From NCBI GenBank assembly GCA_963663495.1, contig OY760427.1, positions 372,001-436,000 of the forward strand: 64,000 nt of DNA, written 5' to 3'. This document shows positions 50,022 through 58,169 of the stretch, one piece after another. This DNA is from G963663495 sp963663495. GTDB lineage: Bacteria > Bacteroidota > Rhodothermia > Rhodothermales > Bin80. The notes under the pieces are model-generated. The model did not search any database and was not told where the DNA came from. It worked only from the letters and a program-made list of their open reading frames with translations. How positions within the stretch are numbered: the stretch's first letter is position 1; each line of letters starts with the position of its first letter. A program made the position numbers and the translations under genes.

Positions 50022-50471
50022 ATGCGGATAAGACCACGGGAGCGGCAACGGAAAGCACCTCCATTGGGCGAAAAAGGCCTTGTGCAGGCCTGTAAGGATG
50101 CCAATTGCTGTGCACAGAGGGATGACCAAGGCCATCAAGGAAGCAGACTGCCCTGTGTTAAAGAGCTGCCGAGCTGGCTAACAGCACTATTGGAACGCGT
50201 ACGATTGATCCATGCTTGCCAGAACAAGAATGTGGCCGTGCAATACTACTATGAGCACGATATCCGGGCGCACCGTGCCATGGTTGAAAAGATTGGCACG
50301 TTTTCGGAGCTAATCACACGCATGGCAGGCTACAATGACTCCAGATCGTACGCTTTAAGCCGCTATAGCGATGCCAGCGCACGCAAAAGGGCTCAACGAA
50401 GCCGTTCGCGTGCAGAAACGCGCCCATATCTGCCACCAAAACGCCGACGACACCATACATCGCGCGTGTAG
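50022..50471 (+). CDS. B-unit small basic protein, copy 2c (hypothetical, 149 aa)
   Basis: Open over the same 450 bp as the copies at 35808 and 48245. It ends 227 bp before the first possible start of the IS256 transposase. Confidence 0.45.
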   Translation: MRIRPRERQRKAPPLGEKGLVQACKDANCCAQRDDQGHQGSRLPCVKELPSWLTALLERVRLIHACQNKNVAVQYYYEHDIRAHRAMVEKIGTFSELITRMAGYNDSRSYALSRYSDASARKRAQRSRSRAETRPYLPPKRRRHHTSRV

Positions 50472-50745
50472 GTTATTGCGTGCACGGAAAACGGTGCATA
50501 AAGTATTCAATATTTGTAACCTGCACGGAATGGCATAACACCGCTGTTTTTGTACAAACAGCCGACTTGTTGCCGCACAGCAGCCCGTGGAGCTGCTATA
50601 ACCTCTCTCAAAGGCCCGGTTTCCTGCTGCAGGCATCTACAAAGTCATCCTCGTCGTTGGAAATCCTTACTATTGAACCATCTGGGGGCTCTGCATTATG
50701 CTACTTGGAGCCCTAATCATCCAACACCCTAACACACCCATCGTT

Positions 50746-52041
50746 ATGCAAGCATGTGAGACAACAACCAAGCCCTCAACCAAGGCCAGGAAGCGAGTGA
50801 AGCACTTCCGGGATATAATTGATCAAGATCGGGAGACCAAGATGGCACTCTTGCGATGCAGCGGTAGCATTGAGGAGCTGTTGGCTAAATTGGTCATGGA
50901 AGAGGAGGTAGAGTCGCTCTGTGGCAAGCGCTACGCGAGAGACGATGTGCACGACGGACGTTACGAGAGATGGGGGACCAATCCGGGTTCAATCAGGATC
51001 ATGGGGAAACGCCTGAAGATCCGGGTGCAGCGCGTACGGGATAAGAAAGAGGGCAAGGAGCGTCCTCTGGAGACCTATTGTGAGCTACGCAATGCATCGG
51101 TTGAAGAGGAGAACAATCTGACGGAAAACATTCTTCTTGGGATCAGCCAGCGGGATTATCACCGTGTGGTCAGCGCGTTTGCGGACAGTTATGGATTGAG
51201 CGCTTCCTCGGTCAGTCGCACTTTCAGGAAGAAGAGTGCGGAGGCCCTCAAGAAGTTCGAAGAACGCGATCTGTCTTCGGAAACCTATGTGACGCTGCTG
51301 ATAGATGGCAAGTACTTGCAGGAGTGCCAGATCGTGCTGTGTATGGGCATTACGGCAGACGGAAAGAAGGAGATCTTGGGCATGGTGGAGACGACCACGG
51401 AGAATGCGGAGGCGATTGCAGGTTTGTTGGAAGGCCTGATCAATCGCGGCCTGTGCTATGACCAGGGCCTGCTGTGCGTTGTGGATGGAGCGAAGGGGCT
51501 TTACAAGGCGGTAAAGGATGTCTTCGGCGACTACACGCAGGTGCAGCGTTGTACCTGGCACAAGCGGGAGAATGTGGTGAGCAAGCTCACGAAAAAGGAG
51601 GATGCGCCCAAGGTGCGTCGGAAGATGCAGGAGGCGTATCGTGAAGACACGTACGACGACGCAAAAGCGGGGCTTGAGACCCTACGGGATGACTTGGAGG
51701 AACAAGGGGAGGAAGCGGCCGCACGTAGCCTGGAAGAGGGCATGGAAGAGACGCTGACACTGCACAGGCTGGGTGTGGCGGATACGGTCGGATGCAGTCT
51801 GCTAACCACCAACATCATTGAGAATGTCAACGGCCAGCTGGCTAATCGAACGCGGCGGATCAGACGTTGGGTAAACTCAGATCAACGTCACCGATGGGTA
51901 GCAATGGCTATGCTGGAAACCGAACCCCGATTATGTAAGCTTGGCTGCGCAAAACACCTTCCGAAGCTCCAAAAAGCCCTGCTAAAATGTGTGCCGAAAC
52001 CGTATCTTGGGCCCACTCCTAAGCCGGTCTTGAAAAAATAG
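50746..52041 (+). CDS. IS256-family transposase (copy 2)
   Basis: Intact IS256 transposase. Counted from the upstream ATG at 50698, the catalytic residues are Asp203 (LLIDGKYL), Asp263 (CVVDGAKGL) and Glu375 (TNIIENVNG), with Cys285 and His288 in RCTWHKRENV. The likely start is MQACETTTK at 50746. It is the only protein in the cassette with a complete active site, so it should move both the cassette and any derivative sharing its ends. The stop lies 24 bp before the right terminus. Confidence 0.94.
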   Translation: MQACETTTKPSTKARKRVKHFRDIIDQDRETKMALLRCSGSIEELLAKLVMEEEVESLCGKRYARDDVHDGRYERWGTNPGSIRIMGKRLKIRVQRVRDKKEGKERPLETYCELRNASVEEENNLTENILLGISQRDYHRVVSAFADSYGLSASSVSRTFRKKSAEALKKFEERDLSSETYVTLLIDGKYLQECQIVLCMGITADGKKEILGMVETTTENAEAIAGLLEGLINRGLCYDQGLLCVVDGAKGLYKAVKDVFGDYTQVQRCTWHKRENVVSKLTKKEDAPKVRRKMQEAYREDTYDDAKAGLETLRDDLEEQGEEAAARSLEEGMEETLTLHRLGVADTVGCSLLTTNIIENVNGQLANRTRRIRRWVNSDQRHRWVAMAMLETEPRLCKLGCAKHLPKLQKALLKCVPKPYLGPTPKPVLKK

Positions 52042-52318
52042 ACCAACTAAATCTGGCACCATGCCCGTACGAAGATGCCCTGCTCTGCGCAAGACGCCGC
52101 TGCGGACCGGGTCCTTTCGTTATACTGCTCTACCAGCGGAAACATCTCTTCCGCCGTACGTCTGGGCTGTACCAGGCGGGCGGTCCGGGGTCTGGGTTCT
52201 CACGTCTACGGGTAAGCTCTACAGAACCCGTCACCTAATCAAGATGCAAGTTCACCGCACGCTCACGCAGGTGTAGCCACTGGGGCATAGGCCCACATCA
52301 GGCAGGTTGATATGCCAT

Positions 52319-54628
52319 TTATATGAACCCAGATGAATTCCCGTGCGAACATGCACTCAATTGTTCGTCTCTTACCTCGTATCCCAATGTCATTAGGTGT
52401 AACCTCTCTAGGCCACGCCACATGATCTGGTAACCCACCGGTCCATCACGAGTGCGGTTCTGATAACCGCCGAGCACCGCTACGATCAGGATAGCAGCTC
52501 CCAAAGTACTGGGCTTCGGCAGCTTTACCCGTGCTGCATATCCTTCCAAGAATCGCAGCTCCATCTCCGTGAAAAAGACATCCGCGTCCAGCTCCGGCAC
52601 CTCCCGACCCAATTGCACCAAGGTCATGACGCGCCAGGATATCACACAATACATCGTTATTGCTCGCTGCAGACGCAACGAGGTACGCAGACCCAAACGC
52701 TCTACCTTGCACCCACTCTTGAGCACGCGGAAGAAGTCTTCCACCCGCCACCGCTTGAGATACATTGCCAACACCCGCCGTGCATCCGCTACGCTCCCTA
52801 CCTCCATGCTGGTCAATAGCATCCACTCCACCGGCAGCGCATCCCCCGGAGGCTCCACCTCCAACACATGCACCCCGTACATCACCACCGGCTCCTCCTC
52901 GTTCTTCGGATCCGGCAACAAGAACATCCCGTAGCGTACCTCCGCATTGACCATCCGGTAACTGCGACCCTTCCGTGCCTGCTTGCGCGCCTGCTTCTTG
53001 CGCGCCGTCACCCGCTGTATCTCTATCTCCACATTCCCCGGAGCCTTACCACTGCGCATTACCGCAAACAGCTTGCGATCATCCAACAGCTTGCGATCAT
53101 GCTTCGCTCGTATCAATACCTCCGCCTTACCCTGTCTGCGCTGCTCGGCAAACATAGCAAAGCTGTCCGCCTCCCGGTCCGCAACACAGATCACCTGCGT
53201 CTCGCCGGACAGCTCCTCCGCCGCCTCGCATATATCCTTGAACCCGTCTATCCACTGCTGCGTCCGTGGAGCATGCGGACCCTCCTCCGGATCCTTGAAG
53301 CTGCCACGCAACACCCCCAACGTCAATCCATCCTCCGTCACCACCAGCGTCGCATGCAACGGCAACCCCAGCGTCTTCGCCGTCGTCTGATTACTCCCTA
53401 TTACCTCCAAATCCGTACACGCCGGCCGCGTACTGTACCGCAACTTCGTCGTGTCCTGGATGCATAACACGGTCTCCTGACTACGCATGCGCTCTATCGT
53501 ACGCCCACGATGCGGCGCCAATATGTTCTCCGGCGTTACCGTTTTGTCCTTCTTGCTCTCCAATAACCGGTAATGCCCCTTCACCGCCGCGCGGTCCGCA
53601 TCCGTATGCGCGGTAATGCTGTGGCCTATCACATCGGCCAACATGGACGTACTCTTTACCAGTCGCACAGACAACCGCCTGTCTCCCAATGGCGCTCCGC
53701 CAAACTCCGTTTCGGCCCACTGCGCACTGTCTATCCCCTCGTGCGGATCCCTCACCGGACGCAACTCCTCCTCCGGTTCCCCCAAGGTCCCGCGCCATTC
53801 TTTGTCCAACTCGTATACATACAGCCCCTTGGGATCCTCTTCCTTTGCCTCCTTGTGCCGCTTTCCGCCTGCGGTATGGCCGATCAATACAAAATTGTTC
53901 ACCTCAAAACACGCTCCTTCCCCTTGGGGATCTACATACGTTTCGACAACCCAGGGACGGTAACAGTACCGTGCCTGAAAATCATCCGCCAACCGTCTCA
54001 ATACGTTACCCAGTACATGGCTGGCCAAATCCTGACACTGCCCCCGTATCAGAAAACGACTCAAACACACCACACGGTGCAAATGCGCCTTGCGCTGCTC
54101 ATCACTCCACGCCATCCAGTGCTCTCTGGGCGCCAGGCACAACGCCGCCGCCGAAAATCCCACCGCTCCCAGGTAACCATGGGCACTGCCTATCAGATAG
54201 CGTACCTGCGCTCCCACAAATGTGGTCGTACGCCTCGGATGCTCAAAGTGCAGCAACGTGTTCCACACCATACGCTGCTCGTCCGTCTCAACCAACTCAA
54301 TCGTCAACCCCCGGACACCGTGTACCGTGTCCGGTAACGCTATCGGATCCGGTACCCGCTCCTCGCGCCTACGCGGTTCCGCCTTAGCCGCATTACAATT
54401 CTCGGGCTTGGGCAACACAATCCTCCCCCGGGCCTCCAACTTCGATAAAGCCTGCGCACAGTTGCTCACCTGCGGTTCGCCCCGTGCATCAACAAACCCG
54501 AACTCTTCACAGACAGCGCGCGCTATCTGCGTGCGAAACCGCCAACGATCGTCGGCAAGAACCCTGTCCAAACGCTCTCCATTGCAGGGAGCGGTGAGCG
54601 TTCGTAAGACCTGACTTCGTTGAAACAT
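52319..54628 (-). CDS. Intact DruA-like/Tn5-like transposase fusion (769 aa)
   Basis: Residues 1-100 form a winged-helix-like start. Residues of about 105-290 match the DruA (DUF4338) family: FVGAQVRYLIGSAHGYLGAV, WMAWSDEQRKAHLHRVVCLS, YRPWVVETYVDP. From residue 304 a Tn5/IS4-type transposase follows (WAETEFGGAPLGDRRLSVRL). The catalytic triad is Asp392 (CIQDTTKL), Asp484 (CVADREAD) and Glu630 within a perfect Y623-R626-E630-K637 signature. The C-terminus (residues 645-769) resembles the Tn5 dimerisation region. It starts 238 bp from the element's right end. It is the only complete copy in the window. What the DruA-like domain contributes is unknown. Confidence 0.9.
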   Translation of the reverse strand: MFQRSQVLRTLTAPCNGERLDRVLADDRWRFRTQIARAVCEEFGFVDARGEPQVSNCAQALSKLEARGRIVLPKPENCNAAKAEPRRREERVPDPIALPDTVHGVRGLTIELVETDEQRMVWNTLLHFEHPRRTTTFVGAQVRYLIGSAHGYLGAVGFSAAALCLAPREHWMAWSDEQRKAHLHRVVCLSRFLIRGQCQDLASHVLGNVLRRLADDFQARYCYRPWVVETYVDPQGEGACFEVNNFVLIGHTAGGKRHKEAKEEDPKGLYVYELDKEWRGTLGEPEEELRPVRDPHEGIDSAQWAETEFGGAPLGDRRLSVRLVKSTSMLADVIGHSITAHTDADRAAVKGHYRLLESKKDKTVTPENILAPHRGRTIERMRSQETVLCIQDTTKLRYSTRPACTDLEVIGSNQTTAKTLGLPLHATLVVTEDGLTLGVLRGSFKDPEEGPHAPRTQQWIDGFKDICEAAEELSGETQVICVADREADSFAMFAEQRRQGKAEVLIRAKHDRKLLDDRKLFAVMRSGKAPGNVEIEIQRVTARKKQARKQARKGRSYRMVNAEVRYGMFLLPDPKNEEEPVVMYGVHVLEVEPPGDALPVEWMLLTSMEVGSVADARRVLAMYLKRWRVEDFFRVLKSGCKVERLGLRTSLRLQRAITMYCVISWRVMTLVQLGREVPELDADVFFTEMELRFLEGYAARVKLPKPSTLGAAILIVAVLGGYQNRTRDGPVGYQIMWRGLERLHLMTLGYEVRDEQLSACSHGNSSGFI

Positions 54629-54874
54629 GCCGCAACATAAAGAACAAGTAGCAAAATGTCAAATACATGAAGTGGTAGGATGGCAGTGGAAGCGGCGCAG
54701 GAAGAGATCGCGTATCCGCACGAGAGGACGGCATTATTCACCTCAAGTCACACACCATACCTGTCAGGTCGAAATACCCGAGATATTCCGACAGCCATGC
54801 CAGCGAGAGTTGACCAGAACTGACGAACAATCGAACCGTGATGGATGATTTATGGGGGAAGGGCAGGGCAAGGT

Positions 54875-55469
54875 TCTTGATCCGCACCATGGAGCGAATC
54901 AGGAACCGATTCAAACCCACGACATGGTCCCGGTAGTCCTCACGCTGCTCGTCCGACCACGCCATCCATCTGTCGCGCGCCTTCAGATACAGCCCCGCAG
55001 CCGCAAAGCCTATCGCTCCGATGTAGCCATGCTCGCTCCCGACAAGATAGCGCAACTGCCGTCCGACAAACCGTGGCGCACACAACGGATGCTCGGCCTC
55101 CACAAGCGTATTCCAGATCGCACGCTGCCCGGCATCTTCTACCAATTCCAACTCCAGGCCGTGCACATCCTTGAGCAACGTCGGCACTCCAACAGGCGCA
55201 GGTACCGGTTCGTCCAACAAACGAGGCACTGTGCTTCGGACCACGCGCTTCGGTGCAGGCAAGGACAGCGCACCCTCGGCTTCGAGTGTCTTGAGCGCCT
55301 GCAAACAACTGCTGTGCTGCACACGCCCTAAGGCATCATAAAAGCCAAACGCTTCACTCACACGGCGACTTATCGCTGTGCGACCATCGTCAGGATGCTG
55401 CTCCATGACCTCTGTCAACTCACATGGAGCGGCACGCAGTGTCTTCAGAATCTGATGTTGAACCACCAT
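54875..55469 (-). pseudogene. Subfamily-B DruA/Tn5 transposase, N-terminal fragment
   Basis: From MVVQHQILKTLRAAPCELTE to SMVRIKNLA it is nearly identical to the start of the pseudogene at 1207. It is cut by element A2; the adjoining residues are at 45595-45780. Its element's outer end is at about 55530, inside a SLOG-domain gene. Confidence 0.9.
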
Positions 55470-55530
55470 GCCGCCAATCTAAGCGGCATGAATTGCAAAG
55501 TCAAGTAGGGGTACCGGTTGAACGGTAGTG

Positions 55531-55768
55531 CTAGGTGATCGGTGACCCTCTCAGCAGTCCTCAAATCAGCGGTGGAGGTGTATCGCCAGACCAACTGGAA
55601 GAGAACATGAGTGAATCCATGTTCCCGCAGGTCACCACCGTAAGCGAGATTCGTGTCTGCGGCGAGAAGTTGGAGTGCAATCTCGGCCATGGCCTCCTTG
55701 AAGTGTCCTTCGCTTAGACCCAAAGCCACCATGTCCGGGCTGTCTGATGTTGAAATTGCAACAGTCAT
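55531..55768 (-). pseudogene. SLOG-domain (TRPM-like) protein, N-terminal fragment
   Basis: MTVAISTSDSPDMVALGLSE, HFKEAMAEIALQLLAAD and LAYGGDLREHGFTHVLFQLV form the Rossmann-like start of a prokaryotic SLOG/LSDAT domain, a fold used to bind nucleotide signals in several antiphage systems. After about 79 codons it runs into the end of the subfamily-B element, so the rest is missing. It is divergent from the HEPN operon, with an ISNCY element between them. Confidence 0.65.
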
Positions 55769-55815
55769 TGGTACAGATAGGTCTTACGTAGTCTTCCGCG
55801 CAAGCCATTGAGTTA

Positions 55816-57736
55816 GTGTTTGCCAGAAAAAGGTAGGAGGGCTGAAAAACGGCGAAACAAGGCCGTTTGATACTCGTTTTGTCAAGCTGTAAGCGTCACG
55901 TGTACAGATGGATATGAGCCATACGGTATTTGCACATTGCAGATTATTCAGCCAGCGTGTCTCTAACGAATGTTTGGCCAAATCCTTCTGTTTCGGGCGT
56001 TTTCATCGATATAAGGCCCCTTGTGGCCGATTATTCATACGATTAATACCATGCGGATTGTAGAGGATACACAGTTTAAGCTCGGGCAGGTCCCCATTGA
56101 AGAGATGACCTTCCACCCCAAAGACCGGGACGATATACCGGCAGTGCTAAAAGGACTGCAGCACCTGTATTGCGACCCAACGGCTCGGCAGAAGATCTTT
56201 GAGATCCTGGAGAAGCAGTTGCTTCCGAATATTGATTTGCAGCGTGGTCGTCCGGGGATGGCACTTTGGCGCGTCTTTGTCTTGGGGGTATTGAAGCAGG
56301 CCCTCAACTGCGACTTTGATCGTTTGAGGAGCCTGGCCGCCAATCATTTGGAGGTGCGCCAGATGCTGGGGCATACGAATTTCTGGGACGAGCCTGTCTA
56401 TCAGCTGCAGACCGTTATTGATAACGTGAGCCTGCTAACAGCGGACATCCTGAAGCAGATCAACGATGCGGTGGTGGCTTGCGGTCACCGATTGGTAGAA
56501 CAGGAGCCAGAGGAGCCGCTTCTTTGCCGGGTTGATTCGGCGGTGGCCAAAGCGAATGTGGAGTGGCCTACGGATGTTCGTTTGTTGTGGGAATCGATGC
56601 GGTGCCTGATTCGGGAGTTGCATTGCGCATGTGAGGCGCACAGCCTTGCGGGCTGGCGCAAGGCTGTGTACTGGAGTCGTACCTTGAAGAAGGCCTTCAA
56701 CCGGGTGCGTACGCACCGTCAGTGGCGTGATGAGTCGAAGGTGAGAAAGTATGTGAAGATGTGTCGTGTTCTGATTGAGCGTGCGGAGAGCAGTGTCAGC
56801 GTGTTGAAGGAGAAAGACGCGGATCTTGAGGAGGTGTTGCGGTACTTGGCAGATGCACAAAGGCAGATAGATCAAGTAGATAGGCGTCTATTGAAGGGGG
56901 AGGTGATTCCGCATGATGAGAAGGTATTTTCGATACATGAGCCGCATACTCGTTGGATCACCAAGGGGAAGGCGGGGGTGATTGCGGAGTTGGGTCTGCC
57001 GGTATGCGTGCTGGAGGATCAGCATCAGTTGATATTGTGGCATCAGATACTGCACGAAGGGGTGGATTCGGATATGATTGTGGGGTTTATGAAGGAAGCG
57101 AAGGATCGGTATCCGGCGATCACATCGTGCAGCATGGATAAGGGGTACTCATCGGTAAAGAACCGTAAGGCGCTGGAGCCGGTGTTGGACACGGTGATCA
57201 TGCCGAAGAGGGGTAAGTTGAGCAAAGCGGACAAGGAGAGGGAATCCGATCCGAAGTTTGTGGAGGGTCGTCGTCAGCATCCGGCAGTGGAGTCGGCGAT
57301 CAACAATTTGAATCATCGGGGCCTGGGTTTGATACGGACCCGTGGCAAGGAAGGCTTTGTTCGAACGGTGGCGCTGGTAGTGGTAGCGGCAAATGTGCAC
57401 CGTATCGGACAGATAGTGAAGCGGAGCGAGGAGCGACGAAGGCGGTGCGAGCAGGCCCGCAAGCGCGCGGCGTAGGTACTCGCGCGAGCGTCTTCAGCAC
57501 AGAATCAAGGTAGCCTGCAAGGGCGAGAGGCCAACGTATGTTCATGCCTCGCTGATGGACGACAAAAACACGTCTGATCAACGTCAAAACCCTAGGATTG
57601 CCGGCGTGAGCGGACAAAGTCGGCACCGTTACCGTCGAAAAATCCTTGCTGACTTGTCATTCCGATCCCCAATTCGAATTCCAGCCCCCCACTCAGCCAA
57701 GAGTCGCTCGCAAGACCATACTTTTCTGGCAAACAC
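55816..57736 (+). mobile_element. ISNCY-type element, complete, 6-bp TSD
   Basis: Inverted ends GTGTTTGCCAGAAAA (55816) and TTTTCTGGCAAACAC (to 57736), flanked by GAGTTA on both sides (55810-55815 and 57737-57742). One transposase gene is inside. Confidence 0.9.
56051..57475 (+). CDS. ISNCY-family transposase
   Basis: About 474 aa from MRIVEDTQFKLGQVPIEEM; an earlier ATG at 56021 is possible. The family hallmark is CRVDSAVAKANVEWPTDVRL followed by a long helical insertion (EKDADLEEVLRYLADAQRQI), then ITSCSMDKGYSS with a second Asp and a basic C-terminal HRGLGLIRTRGKEGF. The length is normal and no disruption is seen, so it is probably active. A C-terminal fragment of a sister copy is at 6910-7167. 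Confidence 0.88.
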   Translation: MRIVEDTQFKLGQVPIEEMTFHPKDRDDIPAVLKGLQHLYCDPTARQKIFEILEKQLLPNIDLQRGRPGMALWRVFVLGVLKQALNCDFDRLRSLAANHLEVRQMLGHTNFWDEPVYQLQTVIDNVSLLTADILKQINDAVVACGHRLVEQEPEEPLLCRVDSAVAKANVEWPTDVRLLWESMRCLIRELHCACEAHSLAGWRKAVYWSRTLKKAFNRVRTHRQWRDESKVRKYVKMCRVLIERAESSVSVLKEKDADLEEVLRYLADAQRQIDQVDRRLLKGEVIPHDEKVFSIHEPHTRWITKGKAGVIAELGLPVCVLEDQHQLILWHQILHEGVDSDMIVGFMKEAKDRYPAITSCSMDKGYSSVKNRKALEPVLDTVIMPKRGKLSKADKERESDPKFVEGRRQHPAVESAINNLNHRGLGLIRTRGKEGFVRTVALVVVAANVHRIGQIVKRSEERRRRCEQARKRAA

Positions 57737-57773
57737 GAGTTATGGTTTGGAATTGCAGGCCGCCCCTAATCGC

Positions 57774-58169
57774 ATGGAGAAGTTGCACTTCTTCCTTGCC
57801 GAGTGGTGGATCAGGATAAACTACCACGCCGCGCATCTCCTGATTGATCACCGGAGCCGAAAGGGAGGCTGGCTCGGGAGAATCTGCCAGACGTTTCTGG
57901 ATTTCGAGGAGACGGAGGAGAGCAAGATCTTTGAGAATGAGGCGTTCGAGTTTTGGAAGGTAACGGTGGAGCGGCTGTTGCGGCTGGCGGTGGATCTGTC
58001 GGAGGAGCGATGGGAAGAGTTCTTCGACGGATGTATAGACGCAGGGAATGTGAAGCTGGGTGATGCGGTGCATGCGGTAGGGAACAGGATGGATTCCGGG
58101 CCGTATGTAGACTACAATCGGTTCTTGGAACTTAGGACTATTCAACAAGAGCCCTCCAATGGTGCATGA
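57774..58169 (+). CDS. Hypothetical protein upstream of the HEPN gene (131 aa)
   Basis: MEKLHFFLAEWWIRINYHAA begins a mostly helical, acidic protein (FLDFEETEESKIFENEAFEF, LAVDLSEERWEEFFDGCIDA) with no family recognised. Its last 11 bases overlap the start of the HEPN gene, so the two are coupled. The start is uncertain: the frame is open upstream across the ISNCY insertion point, and before that insertion a TTG 45 bp earlier could have been used. The ISNCY element may therefore have removed the original 5' end or promoter. An antitoxin or partner role is only inference. Confidence 0.6.
   Translation: MEKLHFFLAEWWIRINYHAAHLLIDHRSRKGGWLGRICQTFLDFEETEESKIFENEAFEFWKVTVERLLRLAVDLSEERWEEFFDGCIDAGNVKLGDAVHAVGNRMDSGPYVDYNRFLELRTIQQEPSNGA

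Larger units (their letters stand above)
47214..50697 (+). repeat. Palindrome-rich repeat array of cassette 2
   Basis: Seven units begin at about 47369, 47663, 47950, 48234, 48983, 49727 and 50011, in the order A A A B B A B. A units are about 284-294 bp, B units about 735 bp. Each unit has the four palindromes described for cassette 1. Unit lengths are not all multiples of three, so A units are not protein-coding. The first 150 bp after the paralogue gene are unique. Confidence 0.85.
46050..52065 (+). mobile_element. IS256-type cassette, copy 2 (6.0 kb)
   Basis: The same inverted repeats as copy 1, GGCATGGTGCCAGATTTAG at 46050 and its inverse ending at 52065. CGTACGA flanks both sides (46042 and 52066). 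It lies in the accessory ORF of A2, a different target from copy 1, so the two insertions are independent. The uninterrupted site is visible at about 33590 in A1. Confidence 0.9.
45782..54866 (-). mobile_element. DruA/Tn5-like element A2 (complete, with cassette 2 inside)
   Basis: Ends CTGCCCTGTACCCATAAAT (45782) and the inverse of CTGCCCTTCCCCCATAAAT (54866), with GGCAAGGT on both sides (45774-45781 and 54867-54874) as an 8-bp TSD in the subfamily-B gene. Removing the cassette at 46050-52065 leaves about 3.06 kb. It carries the accessory ORF (split, about 45914-46049 and 52074-52200) and an intact transposase. Confidence 0.9.

Noticed and set aside
47369..50640. Integron-like attC array
   Set aside because: There is no integrase, the units lack attC core sites at their ends, and the unit boundaries do not separate cassettes with their own genes.
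55784..55981. 65-codon minus-strand frame upstream of the ISNCY transposase
   Set aside because: It spans the left terminal repeat of the ISNCY element and has no coding features.
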